Assembly: GCF_026241335.1 (NCBI RefSeq)
Contig: NZ_JAPHAV010000001.1
Location: forward strand, 124,001 to 188,000
DNA length: 64,000 nt
Reading direction: 5' to 3'
Source of the DNA: Ochrobactrum chromiisoli
GTDB lineage: Bacteria > Pseudomonadota > Alphaproteobacteria > Rhizobiales > Rhizobiaceae
Shown here: positions 9,091 to 18,725 of the stretch, one piece after another
How positions within the stretch are numbered: position 1 is the first letter of the stretch
Layout of the letters: each line of letters begins with the position of its first letter
Program-made: the position numbers and the translations under genes
Notes under the pieces: generated by a model
Database searches by the model: none
What the model was told of the DNA's origin: nothing
Seen by the model: the letters and a program-made list of their open reading frames with translations, nothing else

Positions 9091-9971
9091 GTCAGATCGC
9101 CTTCTGGGGCGCGGTCGAACTGGGCCTCGTCTTTTCTTTTGTCGCCATTGGCGTCTATCTGGCTTTCCGCGTGCTCGATTTCCCCGATCTGACCGTGGAT
9201 GGCTCGTTTCCGCTCGGTGCGGCGGTCACGGGCGTTCTGATCCTTGCTGGCTGGAATCCATGGCTGTCTGCTGGTGTTGCAATGATTGCAGGCTCGATTG
9301 CCGGTCTTGTAACAGCAACGCTGAATGTGCGCTTCAAGATCCTTAATCTGCTCGCTTCCATTCTGACGATGATTGCGCTGTTCTCGGTCAATCTGCGCAT
9401 TATGGGCCGTCCAAACATTGCACTCATCAATCAGGATACAATGCTGTCTCCGTTTTTCGGTCACGGCATTCCTGAATATTATGTGCGCCCGGCCTTCCTG
9501 TTTGTGCTGGTTGCCATCGCAGTGTTCCTGGTCTGGCGCTTTCTCGAAAGTGACATGGGCCTTGCCATGCGCGCAACCGGTGCCAATCCGAGAATGGCGC
9601 GTGCGCAGGGCGTGCGCACCGATCGCCAGATTTACCTCGGCATGGCACTCTCCAATGCGCTCGTAGCGCTTGGTGGCTCGCTTTTTGCCCAGACAAACGG
9701 CTTTGCAGACGTCACCTCCGGCGTCGGCACCATTGTGGTTGGCCTTGCCGCTGTGATCATCGGTGAAACCTTGCTGCGCTCGCGCCTCATCCTTGTCATT
9801 CTCATTGGCTGTGTTTTGGGATCGATCATCTACCGTATCGCCATCCAGCTCGCACTTTCCAATGGCAGCATCGTCGGACTTCAGGCTTCCGACCTCAATA
9901 TCGCAACAGCGCTTCTTGTTACATTCGCCCTGATCTTGCCGCGCCTGCGCCGTGGAGGAGCATCATCATGA
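9087..9971 (+). CDS. ABC transporter permease (BPD_transp_2 type)
   Basis: 294 aa, GTG start at 9087 with AAGGAAT upstream. About eight hydrophobic segments (for example VELGLVFSFVAIGVYLAF, VLILAGWNPWLSAGVAMIAG, PAFLFVLVAIAVFLVW). The motif DLTVDGSFPLGAAV near residue 34 and the ESDMGLAMRATGANPRMARA coupling loop are characteristic of the branched-chain-amino-acid-type permeases that pair with TrpX-like binding proteins. Its end overlaps the ATPase start by 4 bp (ATGA), so the two are co-translated. Confidence 0.92.
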   Translation: MSQIAFWGAVELGLVFSFVAIGVYLAFRVLDFPDLTVDGSFPLGAAVTGVLILAGWNPWLSAGVAMIAGSIAGLVTATLNVRFKILNLLASILTMIALFSVNLRIMGRPNIALINQDTMLSPFFGHGIPEYYVRPAFLFVLVAIAVFLVWRFLESDMGLAMRATGANPRMARAQGVRTDRQIYLGMALSNALVALGGSLFAQTNGFADVTSGVGTIVVGLAAVIIGETLLRSRLILVILIGCVLGSIIYRIAIQLALSNGSIVGLQASDLNIATALLVTFALILPRLRRGGASS

Positions 9972-10762
9972 TTGAAGTATCCAATCTGGACGTTATTTTC
10001 GGCCGTGGAACACCGCTGGAAAAGCAGGTGCTCAACAAGATCAATCTGACTATGGATCGCGGTTCATTTGTAACCGTGATTGGCTCCAATGGCGCTGGCA
10101 AATCCACACTGCTAGGCGTTCTTGCTGGCGATGTCATTCCGACAGCCGGTAAAGTTGAGATCAGCGGACAGGATGTTACACGCAAATCCACCGCTGAGCG
10201 CGCCGGTCTTGTGGCGCGCGTGTTTCAGGATCCGCTTGCAGGCAGCTGCGGCACGCTGACGATTGAAGAAAACCTGGCGCTGGCGGCATCGCGTGGAGCA
10301 CGTCGTGGTCTCACCCATGCGCTTCATGCCAAGCGGCGCGACTGGTTTCGTGAACGCGTGGCAAGCCTCAATTTGGGCCTCGAAAGCCGTATGCAGGATC
10401 GTATGGAGCTGCTCTCGGGCGGCCAGCGTCAGGCGCTTTCGCTCATCATGGCAACACTGGCCGGCTCGGAAGTGCTGCTGCTGGACGAACATACGGCAGC
10501 GCTTGATCCAGGCATGGCGGAATTTGTGATGGAGCTGACCCGCACGCTGATTGCTGAAAACAAGTTGACGGCACTCATGGTCACCCATTCCATGCGTCAG
10601 GCGCTTGATTATGGCGACCGCACCATCATGCTGCATGGCGGCAAGATTTTGCTCGACGTCACCGGCGATAAACGCAAGACGCTTGGCGTGGAAGACCTGA
10701 TCGACATGTTCCGCAAAGTGCGTGGGCAGACACTCGATGACGATGCTTTGCTGATCGAATAA
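9968..10762 (+). CDS. ABC transporter ATP-binding protein
   Basis: 264 aa. Walker A GSNGAGKST (about residues 38-46), Q-loop in VARVFQDPLAG, signature LSGGQRQALSL, Walker B VLLLDEHTAAL and switch histidine in MVTHSMRQAL are all present, so the ATPase should be active. It overlaps the permease by 4 bp and is followed by a terminator. With 6388-7341 and 9087-9971 it makes a complete importer. Confidence 0.93.
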   Translation: MIEVSNLDVIFGRGTPLEKQVLNKINLTMDRGSFVTVIGSNGAGKSTLLGVLAGDVIPTAGKVEISGQDVTRKSTAERAGLVARVFQDPLAGSCGTLTIEENLALAASRGARRGLTHALHAKRRDWFRERVASLNLGLESRMQDRMELLSGGQRQALSLIMATLAGSEVLLLDEHTAALDPGMAEFVMELTRTLIAENKLTALMVTHSMRQALDYGDRTIMLHGGKILLDVTGDKRKTLGVEDLIDMFRKVRGQTLDDDALLIE

Positions 10763-10783
10763 CATTACAAACAGCTTTGTTTC

Positions 10784-10821
10784 ACAGCCACCGCTCTTAA
10801 AGACCGATGGCTGTTTTGTTT
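10784..10821 (+). terminator. Terminator after the ABC ATPase gene
   Basis: ACAGCCA (10784-10790) pairs with TGGCTGT (10808-10814) and is followed by TTTGTTT. The loop is long (17 nt), so moderate strength. Confidence 0.6.
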
Positions 10822-10848
10822 GAAGGCAAATTGCGCTAGTTAATCCTT

Positions 10849-11892
10849 ATGGCGCAAAAGAAAGCACATGAAGTCGATCAGTTTATTGGCAAACCGAGCA
10901 GCTCGTTTCCGGTTGTGCTGCTCTATGGCCCCGATAAGGGGCTGGTAAGCGAACGTGCGCATCGGTACGCAAAAGCCACCAAATTACCGCTGGACGATCC
11001 ATTTGCAGTCATTCGCATGGATGCCGATGAGATCGATGCTGATCCGGCAAAGCTTGCCGATGAAGCACGAACCATTTCCATGTTCGGTGGTGAGCGGCTG
11101 ATCTGGATCAAAAATGCCGCCGGACAAAAGAAGCTGGCGGAAGCCGTGAAACTTCTGGTGAGCGAGCCGCCGCGTGAAACCTATATCCTCGTCGAAGCGG
11201 GCGATCTCAAAAAAGGTGCCGGCCTTCGCAGCGCTGTAGAAAACGGTTCTGCCGGCATGGCATTGCCGTGTTATTCAGACGATGCGCGCGGCATAGACGG
11301 CGTGATTGATGACGTGCTGGCCGAATGGAGAATGCAGATCACCATGGACGGACGGCAACTGTTGCGCGCAAGCCTCGGCGGTGATCGTCTGGCCACACGT
11401 GGTGAGTTGGAAAAGCTCTGCCTTTATGCACGCGGCAAGGAACGCATCGATATAGACGATGTGCGGGAAGCTGTCGGCGATGTGGCGGGACTTTCCACCG
11501 ATGAAGTGGTGGACGCCGTTCTGACAGGCGATCTGCCGCGTTTTGAGGCCACATTTGACCGTGTCGTGAAATCGGGCACAGCACCCTTTCTGGTGCTCAA
11601 CACGGCAGCGCGTCAGTTTCAACAGATACAGACGCTGCGCCATATCGCGGATACCGAACGCAAAAACGCGTCCGTTGTTGTCGCCTCGGCGCGACCACCG
11701 ATCTTCTTCAACCGCAAGAAACTGATTGAAAATGCCGTTAGCCGATGGAATGCCGAAAGTCTTTCGCGTGTGATGGAACGTGTGCAGCGAGCCGTTCTCG
11801 AAAGCCGTCAGAATGCGGCGCTGTCGGTACCAATCATCCGTCAATGCCTGCTTGCAATTTCCGTTGAAGCCGTGAAACTTTCACGGCGGTAA
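10849..11892 (+). CDS. holA: DNA polymerase III delta subunit
   Basis: 347 aa. The N-terminal part PVVLLYGPDKGLVSERAH (residues ~21-38) is the degenerate AAA+ nucleotide site of HolA; further parts (GGERLIWIKNA, LVEAGDLKKGAGLR, RQFQQIQTLRHIA) and the C-terminal collar domain match the family and its usual ~340-aa length. HolA opens the beta clamp within the clamp loader. In several rhizobia holA follows leuS and lptE and precedes parB; here the parB side is kept but the upstream genes are an ABC importer. Confidence 0.93.
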   Translation: MAQKKAHEVDQFIGKPSSSFPVVLLYGPDKGLVSERAHRYAKATKLPLDDPFAVIRMDADEIDADPAKLADEARTISMFGGERLIWIKNAAGQKKLAEAVKLLVSEPPRETYILVEAGDLKKGAGLRSAVENGSAGMALPCYSDDARGIDGVIDDVLAEWRMQITMDGRQLLRASLGGDRLATRGELEKLCLYARGKERIDIDDVREAVGDVAGLSTDEVVDAVLTGDLPRFEATFDRVVKSGTAPFLVLNTAARQFQQIQTLRHIADTERKNASVVVASARPPIFFNRKKLIENAVSRWNAESLSRVMERVQRAVLESRQNAALSVPIIRQCLLAISVEAVKLSRR

Positions 11893-12045
11893 AGCATTTC
11901 CAGCAAAAGTGCGGAGCGGTTTTGCGCAAGGACAATGCTTAAAAAACAAAGCATTTCCAGCAAAAGTACGGAGCGGTTTTGCGTAAGGACAATGCTTAAA
12001 AAAACAAAGCATTTCCAGCAAAAGTGCATGAACTTTTGCGTAAAA
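11892..12045. repeat. Tandem array of three hairpin repeats (family C)
   Basis: Units at 11892-11940 and 11949-11997, with a degenerate third from 12007 to about 12045. Ends are AAGCATT and AATGCTT; inner stem is GCAAAA/TTTTGC around GTGCGGAGCGG. The first unit begins at the last base of the holA stop. Architecture matches the CATGTCG and CGCATT families elsewhere in the window. Confidence 0.85.
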
Positions 12046-12071
12046 CAAAAAGATAAAACGGCAGATGCGCT

Positions 12072-12578
12072 CTATCCGAGCTTAAGCTGTGGGCTTTGCT
12101 GGTATTTTCTCCACAACGCGATAAGCCAACCACCAAAATACCCGGCCGAAGCACCTGATACAACACCTGTAATCAGCGTGAGATTGGCATGATCTTCTGG
12201 ATAAAGAACATTCAACACCGCAAGCACATATTGAGCGCAAAAGAAGATCAGGTTGCGGATGAGCGGCAGCGTGGCGCCAGCCCGCTCGATGGTTTTGTTT
12301 TGGCGATCAACGGCAATAATTTTCGGACCTGTGAGCAATCCAAACGGAGCCAACAGCACCAGAGCGATAAACCACGCGGTCAAAAATGAACCAAACAGCT
12401 CAGAGCTGTCGTCGAAATGCAAAAAGCCCACACCAATGAATATGATCGGCACAAAAAGCATTCTCCAGACGGAAACAATCTGTGTTTCACGCCCCTTGAT
12501 GCCTTGTATGATCAGATAAGCCAGCAATCCCCATACATAGATCGGCGTATAGATGACAATCTGAACAAGCATATCCAT
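12072..12578 (-). CDS. Small inner-membrane protein, DUF6622-like
   Basis: 168 aa with four or five hydrophobic helices (YTPIYVWGLLAYLIIQG; MLFVPIIFIGVGF; LTAWFIALVLLAPFGLL; LIFFCAQYVLAVLNVLY; VVSGASAGYFGGWLIAL). The opening QIVIYTPIYVWGLLAYL resembles DUF6622 membrane proteins, an assignment made from memory. Start placed at ATG 12578, which puts GGAGGG 8 nt upstream; the ATG at 12584 would be only 2 nt from it. Convergent with holA and the hairpin array. Function unknown. Confidence 0.72.
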   Translation of the reverse strand: MDMLVQIVIYTPIYVWGLLAYLIIQGIKGRETQIVSVWRMLFVPIIFIGVGFLHFDDSSELFGSFLTAWFIALVLLAPFGLLTGPKIIAVDRQNKTIERAGATLPLIRNLIFFCAQYVLAVLNVLYPEDHANLTLITGVVSGASAGYFGGWLIALWRKYQQSPQLKLG

Positions 12579-12729
12579 AAGCATTGCCCTCCCCTTGAGC
12601 GACCGGTAACTTCGAAACCTAGCAGTCCAAACAGAAAAGCGATCAGCGGTTTAAATGACCACCAATCGCTTTAGATGATGGATGCTGTGAAAAATCGAAA
12701 CCCCAATTTCTCAGCAAGTGATTCACACC

Positions 12730-12766
12730 GAGCGCATTTCCTTCTCCGACTTTTGGGGACGCGCTC
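12730..12766. repeat. Degenerate hairpin repeat abutting parB (family D-like)
   Basis: Starts GAGCGCATTTCC and ends GGGGACGCGCTC, with CTCCGACTTTTGG inside. It resembles the single element at 61017-61067. Its last base touches the parB stop codon. Confidence 0.5.
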
Positions 12767-13641
12767 TAGCTTTGCAGGCGGCGGCAAATCTCATCGAGCT
12801 GTTCCAGCGAGCTGTAGCGAATTTTCACATCGCCACCGCGTTCGCGATGATTGATTTCGACCTTCATGCCAGTGACATCAGAAAGCAGCTTTTCGAGCGC
12901 TTTGGTATCGGCATCTTTCTCCACAGGGGCACTCTTGCCCGGCTTTGGCTCGCCACCATTGCGCGCCTGCGATAAAGCTTCCACCTGACGCACAGACAGA
13001 CCTTCCTTGACCACGCGTTCCGCAAGAGCAGTCGGATCGTCCATGGTGATCAGGCTGCGCGCATGCCCCGCCGACAAAGCACCGTCTGAGATAAAATCCT
13101 GTACCCGCTGCGGCAGTTTCAACAGGCGCAGCGTATTGGCGACATGACTGCGGCTCTTGCCGATAACCTGTGCAAGATCGGCCTGCGTATAGTCATGATT
13201 ATCGATAAGCTGTTGATATCCCATTGCTTCTTCAACTGCATTGAGGTCTGCACGCTGTACGTTTTCAACGATTGCGATCTCAAGCGCCACGCGATCATCA
13301 ACATCGCGGATAATAACAGGGATCGTATCGACCCCTGCACGCTGTGATGCACGCCAGCGGCGTTCACCGGCAATCAGCTCAAACCGGTCTGGTTCACCGG
13401 GTGCCGGACGAACCACAATCGGCTGAACGACACCATGTTCCTTGATGGACTGCGCCAGATCTTCCAGTTCGACTTCCGAGAACATGCGCCGCGGATTGCG
13501 TGGATTGCGTGTTACGAATTCAATCGGAACATTGCGCTCGCTGGAGATTGGCACCTTGCGCTCTTCCGCCGGGCGGTCGATTTCACCAATCAGAGCGGCC
13601 AGGCCGCGGCCAAGCCGCTTTTTTGAAGGATCATCGTTCAT
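12766..13641 (-). CDS. parB: Chromosome partitioning protein ParB
   Basis: 291 aa. N-terminal KRLGRGLAALIGE contacts ParA; IAGERRWRASQRAG (Box II arginine motif, CTP/parS-clamp function) and IAIVENVQRADLNAVEEA are conserved; the central HTH is DLAQVIGKSRSHVANTLRLLKLP and the C-terminal dimerisation domain is intact. ParB loads at parS (TGTTTCACGTGAAACA), of which two perfect copies lie within 4 kb. It follows parA on the minus strand after 69 bp. Confidence 0.97.
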   Translation of the reverse strand: MNDDPSKKRLGRGLAALIGEIDRPAEERKVPISSERNVPIEFVTRNPRNPRRMFSEVELEDLAQSIKEHGVVQPIVVRPAPGEPDRFELIAGERRWRASQRAGVDTIPVIIRDVDDRVALEIAIVENVQRADLNAVEEAMGYQQLIDNHDYTQADLAQVIGKSRSHVANTLRLLKLPQRVQDFISDGALSAGHARSLITMDDPTALAERVVKEGLSVRQVEALSQARNGGEPKPGKSAPVEKDADTKALEKLLSDVTGMKVEINHRERGGDVKIRYSSLEQLDEICRRLQS

Positions 13642-13710
13642 CGTCAGCAGTCCCCAGAATCGTTACGTAGTCGAATCTATAAAGCATCGCCTGCGCGACA
13701 CTCACTTAAC

Positions 13711-14508
13711 TTATGCAGCTTTAAGCTGCCGCTCGCGCTGTATAACCTCAGATGCAAGCTGCAAATAAGCCTGGCTGCCCGCGCATTTCAGATCATAAAG
13801 AATCGCTGGCTTGCCATGCGATGGTGCTTCCGACACGCGGACATTGCGTGGGATAACAGTGCGATAGACCTTCTCTCCCATAAATGCGCGCACATCGTCA
13901 ACAACCTGCGATGCAAGATTGTTCCGGCTATCAAACATTGTCAGGACAATTCCCTGAATTGTCAGTTCGGAATTGATTGTCGAACGCACCTGATCAACCG
14001 TCTGCAACAACTGGCTCAACCCTTCCAGCGCAAAGAACTCACACTGCAACGGCACCATAACAGAATCCGCAGCAGCCATTGCGTTCAACGTCAACAGATT
14101 CAGGGACGGAGGACAGTCGACGAGAATATAGGAAAACTTGTCAGCAACTGCGGAATCGAAACGCAATGCATCACGCAAGCGGCGGGTTCGATCCGGTGCC
14201 TGCGCAATCTCCATTTCGATACCCAGAAGATCCAGCGTCGATGGCACAATGTAAAGATTGGGCACGTCGCTCTGCATCGCTGCATCATTGGCAGATGCAG
14301 CCTGGGTCAATACATCATAAGACGACAAGGGGCGGTTAAGGCGATCAATACCGAGCCCTGTACTGGCATTGCCCTGTGGATCGAGATCAACGATCAGCAC
14401 AGTTTCGCCAATGGCTGCCAGTGCTGTGGCGAGATTGATGGCAGTCGTTGTCTTGCCAACGCCACCCTTCTGATTTGCAATGGTTATGATCCGGGATCTT
14501 TTGCTCAT
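13711..14508 (-). CDS. parA: Chromosome partitioning ATPase ParA
   Basis: 265 aa. Deviant Walker A KGGVGKTT at residues 14-21 right after IITIANQ, then LIVDLDPQGNAS (A') and YILVDCPPSLN (Walker B). The length and immediate N-terminal Walker motif fit chromosomal ParA/Soj. With ParB it moves the origin region to the pole. It lies 39 bp past rsmG in the same minus-strand series. Confidence 0.97.
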   Translation of the reverse strand: MSKRSRIITIANQKGGVGKTTTAINLATALAAIGETVLIVDLDPQGNASTGLGIDRLNRPLSSYDVLTQAASANDAAMQSDVPNLYIVPSTLDLLGIEMEIAQAPDRTRRLRDALRFDSAVADKFSYILVDCPPSLNLLTLNAMAAADSVMVPLQCEFFALEGLSQLLQTVDQVRSTINSELTIQGIVLTMFDSRNNLASQVVDDVRAFMGEKVYRTVIPRNVRVSEAPSHGKPAILYDLKCAGSQAYLQLASEVIQRERQLKAA

Positions 14509-14547
14509 TACCGTCGCCCTGCTGCTTTCTGTCTTATCGATGATGAA

Positions 14548-15189
14548 TTAACCGGAGATACGACGCAGATTGCTGATCTCGAGTATCACTGAGGCTTTAT
14601 CGATAGCACTTTCGTGTTGTATCAGATCAAAGCTCCAGTCGACACGGCTTTCATCAATTTCCCGCTGGTAATCCCGACCTTTTTGAAAAAGAGCTTTAGC
14701 CCCTCCGGTAAGCCAAGGTTCCGCGAGCACGAAAAGATCGTTCAGCGAAGCGAGTGCGCGGGCCGTTACAACATCCGGCACCTCGATTTTGTCCCACATC
14801 GCTTCGATACGGGCGGAGGAAACGCGTGCGGGAACAGTTAGCTGGCCAGCAGCCGTGCGAAGAAATGCGGCCTTTTTGCCGGCACTTTCGACCAGATCAA
14901 TCGAAGCACCCGGAACTTCCTTGAGAAAGCAGGCGGTTACAATGCCGGGGAACCCCCCGCCCGATCCCAGATCAAGCCATCGCTTTGCATCGGGAGCGAG
15001 CGGAAATACCTGCGCACTGTCAAGAATATGACGGCTCCAGAGATCCGCCAATGTGGATGGAGAGGCCAGATTGATGGCTGAACACCATTTGCGAAACAGC
15101 GCTTCAAAAGCAATCAATCGCTCCGTTGTTTCACGTGAAACACCAGGAACAATCGTTTTCAAGCTAGAATAACGGCTATCCACAGTCAT
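14548..15189 (-). CDS. rsmG: 16S rRNA (guanine527-N7)-methyltransferase
   Basis: 213 aa. SAM-binding motif [16 protein letters not shown] (about residues 67-82) and [12 protein letters not shown] are typical of RsmG (GidB), which methylates G527 of 16S rRNA. The ATG overlaps the mnmG stop by 4 bp. A perfect parS lies within codons ~16-21, showing that a centromere site is embedded in the coding sequence. Confidence 0.96.
   Translation of the reverse strand: MTVDSRYSSLKTIVPGVSRETTERLIAFEALFRKWCSAINLASPSTLADLWSRHILDSAQVFPLAPDAKRWLDLGSGGGFPGIVTACFLKEVPGASIDLVESAGKKAAFLRTAAGQLTVPARVSSARIEAMWDKIEVPDVVTARALASLNDLFVLAEPWLTGGAKALFQKGRDYQREIDESRVDWSFDLIQHESAIDKASVILEISNLRRISG
15127..15142. other. parS centromere site, perfect, inside rsmG
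   Basis: TGTTTCACGTGAAACA, identical to the bacterial parS consensus, embedded in the 5' part of rsmG. Confidence 0.95.
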
Positions 15190-17105
15190 GCTGCGCCCTT
15201 CTCGGCGTCCAACTCATCTGCCGCCCGCGCCCGCGCGCCATGCTTCTTGATATGCGTAATCAGCAAAGCAAGAGCCGCCGGTGTAATGCCTTCCACACGC
15301 TGCGCCTCGGCAATCGTTTCCGGCATACGCTGTTTAAGCTTGGCTTTCAGCTCATTCGACAGGCCGGAAATCGAATCAAAATCCAGCGATGCCGGAATGA
15401 AAAGCCGTTCCTCACGCTCCATCACCGCTATATCACTTTGCTGCCGATCCATATAAACCGCATATTGCGCTTCAATCTCCAAAGCTTCGCGGGTCACAGA
15501 TGCAATGCCATCGAGTTCTGGCCAGATAGCTTTCAGCTTCTCCAGATCAATATCAGGATAGGACAAAAGATCATAGGCTGAGCGACGCACACCGTCCTGA
15601 TTGAGATGCAACGCATAGCGGCTCGCCTGATTGGGCGTGATCATCAGTTGCTTTGTCATGTCGCGCGCAGCGGACAATGCCTCTTCACGCGCCACAAACC
15701 TCTCGCGCCGTTCCTGACTGAGAATGCCAAGCTGATCAGCCAGCGGCGTCAGACGCTTATCGGCATTGTCCGCACGCAATGACAGGCGAAACTCGGCGCG
15801 CGATGTGAACATGCGATAAGGCTCACTCACTCCGCGCGATGTCAGATCATCCACCATCACGCCGATATAGGCTTCGGTCCGCTGGATGATAACAGGGTCA
15901 CTGCCCCCTGCCCGTCTTGCGGCATTCAGGCCTGCCAGCAATCCCTGCGCACCGGCTTCTTCATAGCCGGTCGTGCCATTGATCTGACCGGCCAGAAACA
16001 GACCAGTCACCCGGCGGGTTTCAAGACTGCGCTTCAACTCGCGCGGATCGATGAAATCATATTCAATAGCATAGCCCGGCTGGAGCATAATCGTCTTCTC
16101 AAGACCGGGAATGGTCTTGAGATAAGCAAGCTGCACTTCTTCCGGCAATGATGTGGAAATGCCATTCGGGTAGACCGTGTGATCATCCAGTCCTTCCGGC
16201 TCAAGAAAAATCTGGTGCCCATCACGATCACCAAATTTGACGATCTTGTCTTCGACCGATGGGCAGTAACGCGGACCAATCCCCTCAATCGAACCGGAAT
16301 ACATCGCGGAACGATGCAGGTTAGCGCGAATGATAGCATGGGTCTCAGGTGTTGTGCGCGTGATGCCGCAATCGATCTGTGGCGTGGTGATCCTGTCCGT
16401 CATCAGTGAGAATGGAACCGGATCCTCATCTGCGGACTGCATATCAAGGCTTTGCCAATCAATGGTGCGGCCATCAAGGCGCGGCGGCGTGCCGGTCTTA
16501 AGACGCCCAACGGCAAAACCCAGGCCGCGCAATGTATCTGACAGGCCAAGCGCCGGCTTCTCACCCATGCGGCCAGCCGGTATCTTCTTCTCGCCGATAT
16601 GGATCAAACCGTTGAGGAAAGTTCCTGTGGTCAGGACGACCGCAGCACAGGCAAGCCTGCGCCCATCCCCCAGAACAACGCCGGTAATCACGCCGTCAGT
16701 CACGCAAATATCCGATGCACCACCTTCAACGACAGTCAGATTATCCTGCGCCGAAATCAGCTCTTGCATGGCAAGGCGATAAAGCTTGCGGTCCGCCTGG
16801 GTACGAGGACCGCGAACAGCCGGACCTTTGCGACGATTAAGCAGACGAAACTGGATGCCTGCCTTGTCGGCAACACGTCCCATCAATCCATCCAACGCAT
16901 CGATCTCACGCACAAGATGACCTTTGCCCAGTCCGCCGATAGCGGGATTGCATGACATAACGCCAATCGTATCAAAGCGATGCGTGACAAGTGCTGTACG
17001 AGCGCCCGCGCGTGCAGAAGCTGCGGCCGCTTCGCAGCCCGCATGTCCACCACCAATGACAATGACGTCAAAAGCTGTCGCTTCGGCAGAACCTGAAATG
17101 TTCAT
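15186..17105 (-). CDS. mnmG: tRNA uridine-5-carboxymethylaminomethyl synthesis enzyme MnmG
   Basis: 639 aa. FAD site [21 protein letters not shown] near the N-terminus, [20 protein letters not shown], and [21 protein letters not shown] are MnmG (GidA) signatures. With MnmE it installs cmnm5U34 in certain tRNAs. It heads the mnmG-rsmG-parA-parB series; the 228-bp gap upstream holds two parS sites. Confidence 0.97.
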   Translation of the reverse strand: MNISGSAEATAFDVIVIGGGHAGCEAAAASARAGARTALVTHRFDTIGVMSCNPAIGGLGKGHLVREIDALDGLMGRVADKAGIQFRLLNRRKGPAVRGPRTQADRKLYRLAMQELISAQDNLTVVEGGASDICVTDGVITGVVLGDGRRLACAAVVLTTGTFLNGLIHIGEKKIPAGRMGEKPALGLSDTLRGLGFAVGRLKTGTPPRLDGRTIDWQSLDMQSADEDPVPFSLMTDRITTPQIDCGITRTTPETHAIIRANLHRSAMYSGSIEGIGPRYCPSVEDKIVKFGDRDGHQIFLEPEGLDDHTVYPNGISTSLPEEVQLAYLKTIPGLEKTIMLQPGYAIEYDFIDPRELKRSLETRRVTGLFLAGQINGTTGYEEAGAQGLLAGLNAARRAGGSDPVIIQRTEAYIGVMVDDLTSRGVSEPYRMFTSRAEFRLSLRADNADKRLTPLADQLGILSQERRERFVAREEALSAARDMTKQLMITPNQASRYALHLNQDGVRRSAYDLLSYPDIDLEKLKAIWPELDGIASVTREALEIEAQYAVYMDRQQSDIAVMEREERLFIPASLDFDSISGLSNELKAKLKQRMPETIAEAQRVEGITPAALALLITHIKKHGARARAADELDAEKGAA

Positions 17106-17271
17106 CCTGATGCACCCAAATCAATTCGAGAAAGCAGTCTCTTTGACATGTTTCAACGTTGAACGGAAGGGGGAAGTCGGGCAAAGCCTCATCAACTCTT
17201 TGCTAAAATTGATATGAAATGCGACTCACGCTTCCGTTCTGGAGTCAAGAAGGATAGGCAGATTCCACAGA

Positions 17272-17287
17272 TGTTTCACGTGAAACA
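17272..17287. other. parS centromere site, perfect, mnmG-mnmE gap
   Basis: TGTTTCACGTGAAACA, exact consensus, in the 228-bp gap between mnmE and mnmG. Confidence 0.95.
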
Positions 17288-17316
17288 ATCACCTCAACGC
17301 AGTCACCCCGCGATGG

Positions 17317-17332
17317 TGTTTCACGTGAATCA
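17317..17332. other. parS-like site with one mismatch
   Basis: TGTTTCACGTGAATCA differs from consensus at one base (A to T in the last four). It lies 45 bp from the perfect site and touches the 3' end of mnmE. Confidence 0.85.
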
Positions 17333-17333
17333 C

Positions 17334-18662
17334 TCATTTTCCGATGCAGAATTGCGAGAAAATCACATCCAATATTTCTTCAACATCAACATCCCCGGTG
17401 ATGCGTCCGAGATGTTGCGATGCGCGGCGCATATTCTCCGCACGCAATTCCAAAGGAAGGTCATCGCGCTCAATCGCGATGTTCATTTCCGAAATTGTTG
17501 ATTGCAGCAGATTGATGTGCCGCTGCCGGGTTGGCACGGCATCATTGATCAACCCGATGCGCTTTTCAGCAAAGCCCTGTAAGGCTGCCAGCAAAGCATC
17601 AAGCCCCTCAGAGGTCCGCGTGGAAATGCGATAGTCCCAATTGCGCTCAGTCAAACCTTCAAGATCGGTTTTGGTACCAACTGTCCAAATGTCAGCAGCG
17701 CCCTCGTCAAGCGTAACGGAAATCGGCTCCTGCATATCTTCCAGCAACAGAACCAGATCCGCCTCAGCCGCACGTTCGCGCGCACGTTCAATCCCGATGC
17801 GTTCAACCTGACTTGTCGTCTCCCGCAAGCCGGCCGTGTCGGTCACATAAACCGGTATTCCACCGAGATTGAGTTTAACCTCAAGAAGATCACGCGTCGT
17901 ACCCGCCTCTTCAGAAATAATCGCGATCTCGCGCCCGGCAAGAAAATTAAGCAGACTGGACTTTCCCGCATTGGGCGCACCCGCGATAACGACGTGCAAA
18001 CCATCGCGCAGCATCGCGGCCCGTTTGCCGCTCTCTATATGGCGCGCAATTTCACCGCGCAAAGATTTGAGCGTGTCCCAAACCTGTCCGGAAACCGAAC
18101 CGGGAACATCTCCCTCATCGGCAAAATCCAACTCCGCCTCAATCAATGCCCGTGCGCGGATCAGTCTTTGACGCCATTCTGTATAGAGCTGACGCTGCGC
18201 GCCCGATGCGACCTGAAGAGCCAGACGACGCTGGCCTTCAGTTTCAGCAGCAATCAAATCAGCCAGACCTTCTGCAATCGTCAGGTCCATCTTGCCATTG
18301 ATGAAAGCGCGTCGCGTAAATTCGCCCGCTTCCGCAATCCGACAATGAGGAAAATGGGCAAATTCTTCCAACAGTTTTTCAACAACAGCAATGCCACCGT
18401 GAAGGTGGAACTCCGCGCAATCTTCACCGGTAAAGCTGTTTGGTCCGGCAAAGAACAGCGCCAATCCCCTATCGATCGCTTCACCATTGCGCGTGCGAAA
18501 GGTTTTGTAGGCGGCATATCGCGGTTCGATAGTCTGACCCAAAACCGTTTCGATAACGAATCGAACTTGCGGGCCAGATATGCGAACCACTGCCACGCCC
18601 GACGGCAGGCGTCCGCTCGACAAGGCAAAAATAGTGTCGTGAAGATGTTGCGGCTCGCTCAT
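17334..18662 (-). CDS. mnmE: tRNA modification GTPase MnmE
   Basis: 442 aa. N-terminal tetrahydrofolate domain (DTIFALSSGRLPSGVAVVRISGP), central GTPase with G1 GAPNAGKSSLLN and G3 DTAGLRET, and the C-terminal FCIGK motif whose Cys is needed for modification. It works with MnmG on tRNA U34. It is divergent from the DUF255 gene at 18726. Confidence 0.97.
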   Translation of the reverse strand: MSEPQHLHDTIFALSSGRLPSGVAVVRISGPQVRFVIETVLGQTIEPRYAAYKTFRTRNGEAIDRGLALFFAGPNSFTGEDCAEFHLHGGIAVVEKLLEEFAHFPHCRIAEAGEFTRRAFINGKMDLTIAEGLADLIAAETEGQRRLALQVASGAQRQLYTEWRQRLIRARALIEAELDFADEGDVPGSVSGQVWDTLKSLRGEIARHIESGKRAAMLRDGLHVVIAGAPNAGKSSLLNFLAGREIAIISEEAGTTRDLLEVKLNLGGIPVYVTDTAGLRETTSQVERIGIERARERAAEADLVLLLEDMQEPISVTLDEGAADIWTVGTKTDLEGLTERNWDYRISTRTSEGLDALLAALQGFAEKRIGLINDAVPTRQRHINLLQSTISEMNIAIERDDLPLELRAENMRRASQHLGRITGDVDVEEILDVIFSQFCIGK

Positions 18663-18725
18663 TTGATTTCCCGTTCTATATAGATTGTTACGTGATATTC
18701 ATTCGTGTGAGGAAAGAAAAGGCTT

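Noticed and set aside
17152-17163. Palindrome TTCAACGTTGAA as another parS
   Set aside because: Lacks the CACGTG core needed for ParB; perhaps an operator, but nothing supports it.
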